A stretch of DNA of 64,000 nt from Agrobacterium tumefaciens (GTDB lineage: Bacteria > Pseudomonadota > Alphaproteobacteria > Rhizobiales > Rhizobiaceae), in assembly GCF_009649785.1 (NCBI RefSeq), contig NZ_WJOK01000016.1:62001-126000 (forward strand), written 5' to 3'. Under the pieces are notes generated by a model. The model saw only the letters and a program-made list of their open reading frames with translations, had not been told where the DNA came from and made no database searches. Shown here piece by piece: positions 51,615 through 58,873 of this stretch (the first letter of the stretch is position 1; each line of letters begins with the position of its first letter). Made by a program: the position numbers and the translations under genes.

Positions 51615-52127
51615 CTATGACGAGGCGCGATTGCCCGTCTTGCGTTCGTGGAGTTCAAGGAAGGCGCATCCCCGTGCGGCGATTCCACCGTCGTCGGCTG
51701 CACCAAGGTCCGCCAGAAGGTCCGCGACGGACACCTTGGCGAGTTCTGCGCGATAGGCCTTCTCGGCTTTCAGCATCGCGGCGTTGATTTGGCAGGGCTT
51801 AGTGAAGTAGCGCGCCGGAAGTGGATTCGGCCCGCGCTGGCGGATCTCGGCGCACCGGAAGGCGGGCGCTGGTCCTTCGACCGCGAGGACGATGTCGAGC
51901 ATCGTGATGTCCTTTGGCGCCTTGGCCAGCCGATATCCACCCTTCGGACCCGGCGTCGTTGCGACGATCCCGGCGCCGGAAAGCGCCTGCAGATGCTTGA
52001 GGAGGTAGCTCGTCGATACGCCGTGGAGTTCAGCCAGTGCTGCCGCCGACAGGACGCCGTCTTCGGACAGCCCCGCCAGGAATGCCGTGCAGTGAATGGC
52101 CTGCTCGACGCCTTCGCTCAGTTTCAT
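51615..52127 (-). CDS. Rrf2-family transcriptional regulator
   Basis: A 170-residue Rrf2 regulator. The winged helix is LSAAALAELHGVSTSYLLKHLQ, with the family wing GPKGGYRLAKAPKDITMLDIV. Cysteines are at 13, 92 and 112, which is not the standard closely spaced [2Fe-2S] set, so it may use thiol chemistry instead of a cluster. It starts the operon Rrf2-NmrA-cupin (perhaps plus AhpD-like). A near-perfect palindrome lies 12 bases before the start (52139-52167), so autorepression is likely. Confidence 0.92.
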   Translation of the reverse strand: MKLSEGVEQAIHCTAFLAGLSEDGVLSAAALAELHGVSTSYLLKHLQALSGAGIVATTPGPKGGYRLAKAPKDITMLDIVLAVEGPAPAFRCAEIRQRGPNPLPARYFTKPCQINAAMLKAEKAYRAELAKVSVADLLADLGAADDGGIAARGCAFLELHERKTGNRASS

Positions 52128-52138
52128 GGTGCATCTCC

Positions 52139-52167
52139 TAATCGTGGATATAAAATATCCACGATTA
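52139..52167. promoter_or_regulatory. Palindromic Rrf2 operator
   Basis: TAATCGTGGATAT (52139-52151), an AAA spacer, then ATATCCACGATTA (52155-52167): a perfect 13-bp inverted repeat directly upstream of the Rrf2 gene. It overlaps an AT-rich promoter-like stretch. This is the clearest operator in the window. Confidence 0.8.
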
Positions 52168-52333
52168 ACTTCGATGTCAATCCGGGATCACGTAGACCGC
52201 TCAAAATTCGGAATATGACAGAAAACCGCGCTCCGGCGGCCGGGGCTTGCCATAGTCAGGAAGCTCGCACTCTCATCGACGCCCGAACATGTTGCACTTG
52301 CCCCGGAATATCTCCGCCGCATGGTGGGAATTT

Positions 52334-52359
52334 AATTATTGACTGATCAATCAATAATT
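52334..52359. promoter_or_regulatory. TetR operator before the tetR gene at 52374
   Basis: AATTATTGA and TCAATAATT (52334-52342 and 52351-52359) form a perfect 9-bp inverted repeat around CTGATCAA. A related sequence lies before the SDR gene at 52992-53016. Confidence 0.7.
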
Positions 52360-52373
52360 GGTACGTCGTCCGC

Positions 52374-52955
52374 ATGGCAAGACCGAGAGAATTTGACCGC
52401 GACGCAGCGTTGGAGAAAGCCCTGAGGGTGTTCTGGGCAAAGGGATTTGCCGCGACCTCTACCGATGATCTGCGTGTGGCGATGGGCATCGGCAGACAAA
52501 GCCTCTACGGCGCCTTTGGCGACAAACGTACTCTTTATCTGGAAGCGCTGGATACCTATCAGCAGCGGACAAACACTGGGCATGTCATGAGGTTGAGCGG
52601 CCCGACATCGCCTATAAAAGGCATCGAAGACCTGCTTTCCGGTCTTGTGTCGGAAGACGATTGCGAGCGGGCGCTGGGATGCATGGGGGTTGGATCAGTT
52701 GGCGAGTTTGGCGTGACAGACCCGGACCTTAATTCGCGCCGCAGCTCTGCCAGTGCGGCGTTAGGTCGACGCATATTGGAGAGAGTGTTGGAGGGGCAGC
52801 GTTCGGGGGAAATCAATCCCGTTCTCGACGCTGAAGAAACTACCGCGTTCATTCAGATGACGATGACCGGCCTGCAGGTGGCTGCGCGTGGCGGCGCAAA
52901 AGCTCTCGATCTGAAGGCGATGGCACGATTTGCAACACAGCGTCTAAAACCATAA
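52374..52955 (+). CDS. TetR/AcrR family regulator
   Basis: A 193-residue TetR regulator. The HTH is FDRDAALEKALRVFWAKGF, then LRVAMGIGRQSLYGAFGDKRTLY, a pattern of the AcrR/NemR-like group. The C-terminal domain has ERALGCMGVGSVGEF with a cysteine pair (DDCERALGC) that could sense electrophiles. It lies upstream of an SDR gene on the same strand, each with a similar operator, so it likely represses both. Confidence 0.92.
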   Translation: MARPREFDRDAALEKALRVFWAKGFAATSTDDLRVAMGIGRQSLYGAFGDKRTLYLEALDTYQQRTNTGHVMRLSGPTSPIKGIEDLLSGLVSEDDCERALGCMGVGSVGEFGVTDPDLNSRRSSASAALGRRILERVLEGQRSGEINPVLDAEETTAFIQMTMTGLQVAARGGAKALDLKAMARFATQRLKP

Positions 52956-52959
52956 CGCG

Positions 52960-52983
52960 GCCTCCGCAACAAGGAGGCTTTTG
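52960..52983 (+). terminator. Rho-independent terminator after tetR
   Basis: GCCTCC and GGAGGC form a 6-bp stem with a 7-base loop followed by TTTTGATTT, directly after the tetR stop and before the SDR promoter. Confidence 0.75.
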
Positions 52984-52991
52984 ATTTGCTC

Positions 52992-53016
52992 AATTATGGA
53001 CTGATCTGTCAATAAA
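52992..53016. promoter_or_regulatory. TetR operator before the SDR gene at 53028
   Basis: AATTATGGACTGATCTGTCA followed by ATAAA matches the site at 52334-52359 at most positions: same AATTAT, GACTGATC core and TCAATAA. It overlaps the region just before the GGAG of the SDR gene. Confidence 0.65.
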
Positions 53017-53027
53017 AGGAGAATCCC

Positions 53028-53759
53028 ATGACAATCGACGAACGAAAGACCGCCCTCGTATTTGGAGGTGCCCGTGGTATCGGCGCGGCTGCGGTCGAAA
53101 GACTTTCAAAAGACGGCTACGATGTCGCCTTCACATATGTTTCGCGACCGGACAGCGCACAGGCGCTCGTGAACGAGATCGAGAAGAGTGGGCGCCGCGC
53201 GGTGGCCATCCAGGCCAATAGCGCAGATGCTGCCGCCATTCGTGGCGCGGTGGCAAAGACTGTCGACATCTTCGGGCCAATCGACGCCGTCGTTGTCAAT
53301 GCAGGGATTTTGCGGCTCAACAGGGTGGATGCTGTCACTCTCGAAGAGCTCGATCTAATGATCGACATCAACATCCGCGGCGTTTTCTTGTCCATCCAGT
53401 CCACAGTGCCGCACATGAAGGATGGCGGCCGCGTCATAACGATCGGGTCGAACACGGCGGAACGGACTGGAATGGCGGGAGCAAGCGTCTACCAATTCTC
53501 CAAGGCTGCGGTCGCAGCGATGGTGAAAGGCTTGGCCCTTGATCTAGCTCCGCGGCGCATCACCGTCAACAACATCCAACCTGGTCCAACGGACACTGAC
53601 ATGAACGCCGGCGCCATTGAGATGTTGTCTGACCGCAGCCCCTTGAAGCGCGTTGCCGACCCCAAAGAAATTGCGGGAATGGTGGCCTATCTTACGGGTC
53701 CCGACACGTCTTTCATGACAGGATCGAGCCTGACAATCGACGGAGGCTGGACGCTATAA
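53028..53759 (+). CDS. Short-chain dehydrogenase/reductase (FabG-like)
   Basis: A 243-residue classical SDR: cofactor motif LVFGGARGIGAAAVERL, VVVNAGILR, Ser in VITIGSNTAER and the catalytic Y-x-x-x-K in YQFSKAAVAAMVKGLALDLA, ending with SLTIDGGWTL. It is under its own promoter with a TetR operator. Similar TetR-SDR pairs respond to reactive carbonyls or quinones; substrate unknown. A hairpin (53778-53798) follows. Confidence 0.93.
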   Translation: MTIDERKTALVFGGARGIGAAAVERLSKDGYDVAFTYVSRPDSAQALVNEIEKSGRRAVAIQANSADAAAIRGAVAKTVDIFGPIDAVVVNAGILRLNRVDAVTLEELDLMIDINIRGVFLSIQSTVPHMKDGGRVITIGSNTAERTGMAGASVYQFSKAAVAAMVKGLALDLAPRRITVNNIQPGPTDTDMNAGAIEMLSDRSPLKRVADPKEIAGMVAYLTGPDTSFMTGSSLTIDGGWTL

Positions 53760-53777
53760 ATTCAGCGCTCCAGGGGT

Positions 53778-53798
53778 AGGGCCGTTCACAGCGGCCCT
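53778..53798 (+). terminator. Hairpin after SDR gene
   Basis: AGGGCCG and CGGCCCT form a perfect 7-bp stem with a 7-base loop 18 bases after the stop; no U-tract, so a weak terminator call. Confidence 0.45.
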
Positions 53799-53928
53799 CT
53801 CCACCACTCCGGCATCTTTCCTCGTGCAAAAGTCTGCTGGGCAAAACTCACCGGCGGTCAATCTTTTGGCTTATCGCGATGCAATTCGCGAGTTCCACTC
53901 AGTCCAAGAGCTCCCCGCGTATCCGGCA

Positions 53929-54729
53929 TCACCCATGAAAATCGTCAAGAACGATCTTGCCGAACACTCCGCCGGCTTCCATCCGGCGATCGGCATCCGA
54001 TGTAGCTGAGAGCGGATACAGTGCCCCGACAACGGGCTGAAGTTCTTTGCCCATCATTGGCAGCACATCGTCCCTGAACCGGCGGATCATAGCTCTCTTT
54101 TCTGAGCGAGATCTGGATTTCATGGCCGTGCCCAGCAATTGCAAGTGATTGTGAAGGACAGTCCCGAGCGGAATGATGGCGTTGTCATCTCGCCCCAACA
54201 GGCCCACTTGGACAAGCCGACCACCAGGAGCAAGACTACGAATGTTGCGGACGAGGTAGGACCCGCCGACAAAGTCGATGATCAGATCGACCCCACAGGA
54301 TGCCGTCGCATCGACGACCTCCGCCTCGAAGTCCGACCGCTGATAATCGAACACGGCTTCGGCGCCCTGCGAAAGCACGTTCCCGATGTTGCCCGCCGAA
54401 GCGGTGGCTAGCTCGGTTGCTCCTGCCGCTTTGGCGGGCTGGACTGCCGCCGATCCGAAGCCGCCTGCAGCAGCATGAATGAGAACGGTCTCGCTTTTTT
54501 GCGGTTTGTCCGAGATGTGCAAGAGCCTCCCAGCCCGTGACGAAGCTTTCCATGACTGCGGCCGCCTCGATGAAGGACATCCCGGTCGGAATGGCAGCCG
54601 CCATCCCGCTATCGAGCCGCGCACACTGGGCATAGGCCCCGCCGCCGACATCCCCATGACACGGTCGCCGACGGCAAAGCCGGTTACTTCGTTTCCGACG
54701 GCTGTCACTTCTCCCAGCGACCTCAAGGC
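53929..54729 (-). pseudogene. Zinc-independent quinone oxidoreductase, truncated and frameshifted
   Basis: The remaining sequence follows NADPH:quinone oxidoreductases of the MDR superfamily: EVTAVGNEVTGFAVGDRVMG, then (next frame) GGAYAQCARLDSGMAAAIPT and FIEAAAVMESFVTGWEALAH, then (first frame again) ETVLIHAAAGGFGSAAVQPA through to GGVFGKIVLDD. Frame changes fall near 54631-54650 and at the A6 run at 54495-54500. The first 55-60 residues are missing; the fragment starts exactly at the MFS stop codon region. It is therefore a decayed gene. Confidence 0.8.
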
Positions 54730-55958
54730 GGAGGAATGGGGTTGCTATGTCTGATCGCAATCCCGATTGCAACGAGCATCATTCCGCCCGCCAGCAGGAA
54801 GGTCAACCGCATTCCGGAGGCGATGGCCGACGCGGTTGCGCGCGCGAACTCTTCCATCCCCACGCCGAAGGCAAAGACCGCCCCCATGGCAGACGCACCG
54901 GCAATCAAACCGATATTGCGCGACAGGCTGATCAAGCCCGACACCGTGCCGCGGCGGTCCTTGGAGACCTCGGCCAGGGCGGCGGTGTTGTTGGCGGCCT
55001 GGAAGAGTTGATAGCCGGGCGTCAGCACGATGATGGAGATCACATAACCGGTGACGCCAATCCGATTTGGCAGAAGCGCCAGCAGGAACGATCCGGCGGC
55101 CAGCAGGGCAAGGCCGATGGCGAGGATGCGGCCACTGCCCCAAGCGTCGACCATCCGCCCGGACGGAACGCCGCTGAAGATGGAAATGACCGGGCCGACC
55201 GCCATGACGAAGCCGACCTGTGTCGCCGTAAGGCCTAGTGCGATGACGAGATAGAAGGGACCGACCACGAGCGTCGTCATCATGACCGCAGCGACCACGA
55301 TATTGACGAGGAGATTGGTAACAAGGTTCCGGGTCATGACCGACCAAAGGGTGACAGACAGCGCCTTTGCCTTGGCAGGACCGGCCGGAAGCAGCCTGAT
55401 TGCCAGCACTAGGGCCAGAACCGCCAGCGGCACCTGCACCCAGAAGATGCCGCGCCATCCCGCGACCGGTATCAGCAGCCCGCCGAGCGAAGGGCCGAGC
55501 GCGGTGCCCAGCGCCGACACCGTGCCGAGCAGGCCCATGGCGCGTCCGACACGCGCTTCGTTTGCGGTCTGGCGCATCAGCGCCATGGCGAGCGTCATCA
55601 GGAATGCCGCGCCTACGCCCTGAAGCGCCCGCGCGCCGATCAGCAACGACAGGTTCGGTGCAATGGCGCACAGCAGTGAGGCGATGGCAAATACGGCGAG
55701 ACCGACCACCAGCATCGGCTTCAGCCCGCGGCTGTCCCCAAGTCGTCCTGCGATCACCACGGACACGGTCATGGCTGCGAGATAGGCCACGACCACCGCC
55801 TGAACCTGCAAAAATGGTGCGGCGAAGGCGTCAACCAGCGCCGGCAGTGCGATATTGGCGATGCTAGTGCCGAGCGAGGCCAGCAGCATCGCGAGCGCCA
55901 ATGTGACCGTTATTCCGGTTTTTTCCTTTTCCAATGCGAATGATTTTGTCTGTTCCAC
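54723..55958 (-). CDS. MFS transporter (DHA family)
   Basis: A 411-residue major facilitator with about 12 membrane spans. The motif A-type loop is GRLGDSRGLKPMLVVGLAVF, and motif C-like LLGTVSALGTALGPSLGG follows, as in drug:H+ antiporters. The start is probably GTG 55958 (AGGTGAG upstream); a longer frame from TTG 56009 would overlap the operator. It is divergent from a MerR regulator with a SoxR-like site between them. It is expected to export a toxic compound. Confidence 0.9.
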   Translation of the reverse strand: MEQTKSFALEKEKTGITVTLALAMLLASLGTSIANIALPALVDAFAAPFLQVQAVVVAYLAAMTVSVVIAGRLGDSRGLKPMLVVGLAVFAIASLLCAIAPNLSLLIGARALQGVGAAFLMTLAMALMRQTANEARVGRAMGLLGTVSALGTALGPSLGGLLIPVAGWRGIFWVQVPLAVLALVLAIRLLPAGPAKAKALSVTLWSVMTRNLVTNLLVNIVVAAVMMTTLVVGPFYLVIALGLTATQVGFVMAVGPVISIFSGVPSGRMVDAWGSGRILAIGLALLAAGSFLLALLPNRIGVTGYVISIIVLTPGYQLFQAANNTAALAEVSKDRRGTVSGLISLSRNIGLIAGASAMGAVFAFGVGMEEFARATASAIASGMRLTFLLAGGMMLVAIGIAIRHSNPIPPP

Positions 55959-56002
55959 CGTCTCACCTACTTGCTTCGATATTCGTTCGAGAGCAGGCTG
56001 CC

Positions 56003-56022
56003 ACTTCAAGCCGACTTGAGGT
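56003..56022. promoter_or_regulatory. SoxR/MerR-type operator
   Basis: ACTTCAAGCCGACTTGAGGT is an imperfect palindrome close to the SoxR consensus (CCTCAAG-nnnn-CTTGAGG). It lies between the divergent MFS and merR-type genes. Confidence 0.6.
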
Positions 56023-56027
56023 CAAGC

Positions 56028-56471
56028 ATGAAATTTCTGGATATTGGAGAGGTCGCGGCAAAGAGTGGGATGAAGCCCTCGGCGCTGCGCTATTACGAGG
56101 AAGCCGGACTGATTTCCTCAATTTCCCGCCATGGATTGCGGCGACAGTTTCCGCCTGAAGTGCTGTTGCAGCTTAAACTGATTGCAATGGGCAAATCGGC
56201 GGGCTTTTCGCTCGAGGAGATCGGTGGGATGTTCAGCAAGAACGGAACGCCAAACATCTCGCGTGACGTGATCCACGCCAAGGCCGACGAAATTGACCAA
56301 AAAATCCGCGAACTGACGGCGCTACGCGCTACGCTCCGCCATGTCGCCGATTGCCCGGCGCCCTCCCATATGGAGTGTCCTACGTTTCGGCGGCTTGTGG
56401 ATGTGGCGGGCAAACGAGGCGGGAAACACGGGAAGATGAAAAAGCCGAACCGAAGCAGGAGCTCTCAATAA
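56028..56471 (+). CDS. MerR-family transcriptional regulator
   Basis: A 147-residue MerR regulator: LDIGEVAAKSGMKPSALRYYEEAGLI, RHGLRRQFPPEVLLQLKLI, FSLEEIGGMFSKN, then the dimer helix and a C-terminal cysteine pair in ADCPAPSHMECPTFRRL. The cysteine pair suggests metal or redox sensing, different from the four-cysteine SoxR cluster. ATG 56028 has GAGG upstream. It is divergent from an MFS exporter gene, its likely target. Confidence 0.92.
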   Translation: MKFLDIGEVAAKSGMKPSALRYYEEAGLISSISRHGLRRQFPPEVLLQLKLIAMGKSAGFSLEEIGGMFSKNGTPNISRDVIHAKADEIDQKIRELTALRATLRHVADCPAPSHMECPTFRRLVDVAGKRGGKHGKMKKPNRSRSSQ

Positions 56472-56486
56472 CCAAAACCATCCGGC

Positions 56487-56615
56487 GGTGACACCGCCCT
56501 TATGCTCCAGATAAACCATCGTGAAAGCTTCGATATCGACATTTTCGTCAATGATCCGCAGGTCCTCCCATATCTGAACCCGACAACACAGGGCTATACC
56601 CTGCAGGTGAATCCA
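56487..56615 (+). repeat. 129-bp copy of the AbiEii-like gene core
   Basis: This segment equals 31682-31810 (codons about 32-74 of the AbiEii-like gene) with three differences: G to A at 56491, G to A at 56550 and C to T at 56612. The first two change residues (Gly to Asp in the GGGTAL motif, Asp to Asn after the DxD strand). It has no start codon or downstream part and lies directly after the MerR gene. The remaining 56616-56751 holds no gene. Confidence 0.9.
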
Positions 56616-56751
56616 CAGACATCCATAGAGAGCCAGACGTTAAGCGCTTTAGACGTCGTGTAAAGCTGGGTAAATTGTAGGGGTGGCGAAGTTCATCTTG
56701 ACCGGGGAAGAGAAACAGCAGCAGCTTCCATCCAATAGCGACGATGGGCGG

Positions 56752-58038
56752 TTAAATCACCGCCCTAGAATCTCGGGAACTCGCAGGGATCACGATTTCC
56801 ACGCGTAGTCCACCTGACGGCGTATTGGTGGCCGTTGCGCAACCGCCATGCCATTCGGCAGCGCGGCGGGTGATGGCGAGGCCGAGGCCAAAGCCCGAGC
56901 GCGTCGTGACGGTGGAGCTCTGTGAGAACGGTTGGAAAATAGCGTCCAGTTCCGCGTCCGGTACGCCAGGTCCCGCATCCTGGATGGAGAGTGAAAGTTG
57001 CTGACCGTGTACTTCCGAAGTGACGAGAACAGATGTCTTGTCTCTTGTGTAGGCAATTGCATTGCGGATTACGTTTTCTAGCGCCCGGTAAATCAATTCA
57101 CCGTTGACGGAAGCAACGAATGTGTCGACGCCTTCATATTGAACCGTAATATCGCGTGACTGACCTTCGAAACTCGCATCCTCGACAATCTCCCTCACGA
57201 GATCGACAACATCCAGCGTTTGTCGATCAAAGCGCGGAGCGTTTCGTTCCGAAAGCCTCGCCAGAGTTAGAATTCCCCCGACCAATTCATCTAAGCGTTC
57301 GACTTCTCTTCCCATTCGCTCGATCATTGCGGTCAACCGCGCCGGGTTTTGTTGCAAGACGCCGATAGCCGCCTGTAATCTTGAAAGGGGTGAACGTATC
57401 TCGTGAGAGACATCGTGAAACAACTGTTGCTGTGCAATCTGGAGTTCCTGAAGGCGTGCTGCCGTAATGTCGAGGTCGTGCGCCAGAGAGGCAACTTCGT
57501 CGCGCTTGCTGCCAATTGTATGCGCTATTCGAACATCGAGTTGGCCATTGGCTATGGCTCGCAACCCGTATCGAAGCTGCTCCACGGGGGTGATAAAGTA
57601 CCGGGCGAGCCAGTAGGCAGCTGCCGCCGCTGCCATGAGGGCGGCTAACCACGGCACTGTCCGCGGCCAGGTTTTTGAAATAACACCCTGAGGCGAGCCG
57701 GCGATCTGGACCTCGTAGCAATTCCCGTCGCTCACCGCGTTCACAACTAGATCATGTCCCGCCTTAACCCCACAGTCGAATGCTGGACCAACCGGGCTGA
57801 TGCGAATGGATAATTCGCGACCAGTACGCTGCATGGCTGCCACCAGCTTCTTTGCAGCGTCATATCCATCTGATTGCAGGACCTGGGCCGTTGTTTCCAG
57901 GGCAAGCCTGTGTTCGCGGTTGGCGACTTCTTCTTCAAAAGGGGATTGGAACATGGTGCTAATTGCAAACAGCAGTGCTATCGACCCTGCCATGGCAAGC
58001 CAGACCACGCTGAAAAATTTCCAGAATAGTCGATGCAT
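56752..58038 (-). CDS. Sensor histidine kinase
   Basis: A 428-residue membrane kinase. One span lies near residues 8-30, then a periplasmic sensor, a second span at about 128-148, a HAMP domain, the phospho-accepting His212 in FHDVSHEIRSPLSRLQAAIG, and the ATPase domain (ENVIRNAIAYT, DAGPGVP, GFGLGLAI). ATG 58038 has GAGGG upstream. It is encoded just after its response regulator and divergent from the RND operon. A small hairpin (GGGCGGT/ACCGCCC, 56746-56765) covers its stop codon. Confidence 0.93.
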   Translation of the reverse strand: MHRLFWKFFSVVWLAMAGSIALLFAISTMFQSPFEEEVANREHRLALETTAQVLQSDGYDAAKKLVAAMQRTGRELSIRISPVGPAFDCGVKAGHDLVVNAVSDGNCYEVQIAGSPQGVISKTWPRTVPWLAALMAAAAAAYWLARYFITPVEQLRYGLRAIANGQLDVRIAHTIGSKRDEVASLAHDLDITAARLQELQIAQQQLFHDVSHEIRSPLSRLQAAIGVLQQNPARLTAMIERMGREVERLDELVGGILTLARLSERNAPRFDRQTLDVVDLVREIVEDASFEGQSRDITVQYEGVDTFVASVNGELIYRALENVIRNAIAYTRDKTSVLVTSEVHGQQLSLSIQDAGPGVPDAELDAIFQPFSQSSTVTTRSGFGLGLAITRRAAEWHGGCATATNTPSGGLRVEIVIPASSRDSRAVI

Positions 58039-58040
58039 CA

Positions 58041-58736
58041 CTAGCCCTCTAACAGCTGATAGCCGCGGCCTCTTACAGCCTGAATCCACGGCTGCCCGTC
58101 TTCGCGGGTTCCGAGCTTTTGGCGGATACTGCTGATATGGACATCGATGCGGCGATCAAATGCGGTCAGTGGCTTGCCGAAGGCGCGCAACGAGATATCC
58201 TGTTTGGACACCAACTGGCCGGAAGAACGGACAAGCACCTCGAGCAGACTGAACTCGGTGCCGGTCAGTTCGAGCTGGGTACCGGACCACTCGGCTCTAC
58301 GGGTTGAAGGATATAGCGTCAGCGCGCCCGTTTTCAGCACCTCCAGCCCACCATCCCGTTCGCTTCGGCTAGATCGACGAAGTATCGCGCGGATTCGAGC
58401 GGCCAGTTCTCCCGGCGAACAGGGTTTGGCGACATAGTCGTCGGCGCCAAGATTAAGCCCGGAAATACGATCAATGTCATCACCGCGGGCCGTCAACATC
58501 AGAACCGGGACATCGCTAACCTGCCGGATTTTCCGCAACACATCGAGGCCGTTCATACGGGGCATCATGATATCGAGGACAATGAGATCGACCGGTGTCG
58601 TTGTTGCTACAACGACACCGGATCTGCCGTCGTCTGTGGTGTCAACCGCGAAGCCTTCTTCGGTCAGGTATTCGCAGAGCAGATTTGTAAGCTCGATGTC
58701 ATCATCGATTAAAAGCACCTTAGGCATGTCTTGCAT
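58041..58736 (-). CDS. OmpR-family response regulator
   Basis: A 231-residue response regulator: receiver domain with acidic pocket IDDDIE, phospho-acceptor Asp55 in LIVLDIMMPRMNG, conserved Lys104 in DDYVAKPCSPGEL, and a C-terminal winged helix ending SSIRQKLGTREDGQPW, RGYQLLEG. It probably starts at ATG 58736 (58727 is possible). Two bases separate it from the kinase gene. It is divergent from the efflux operon, which it likely controls. Confidence 0.94.
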   Translation of the reverse strand: MQDMPKVLLIDDDIELTNLLCEYLTEEGFAVDTTDDGRSGVVVATTTPVDLIVLDIMMPRMNGLDVLRKIRQVSDVPVLMLTARGDDIDRISGLNLGADDYVAKPCSPGELAARIRAILRRSSRSERDGGLEVLKTGALTLYPSTRRAEWSGTQLELTGTEFSLLEVLVRSSGQLVSKQDISLRAFGKPLTAFDRRIDVHISSIRQKLGTREDGQPWIQAVRGRGYQLLEG

Positions 58737-58800
58737 CCGTCGCGTCGATGCTTGAATTCTTTAAGGCCTGACGCCCGTAAATACAGCAGTTTTACATAAC

Positions 58801-58843
58801 TTAACACGTTCTTGACCGACATTAACATCGCGATCCCTATAGT
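58801..58843 (+). promoter_or_regulatory. Putative response-regulator site and promoter of the efflux operon
   Basis: TTAACA occurs at 58801-58806 and 58822-58827, 21 bp apart (two helical turns), flanking TTGACC; TATAGT lies at 58838-58843. Direct repeats of this kind suit an OmpR-type regulator. Spacing of the -35/-10 pair is not ideal. Confidence 0.35.
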
Positions 58844-58873
58844 GCAGCCGACAGCTTAAAGGCAGCCCGGATC

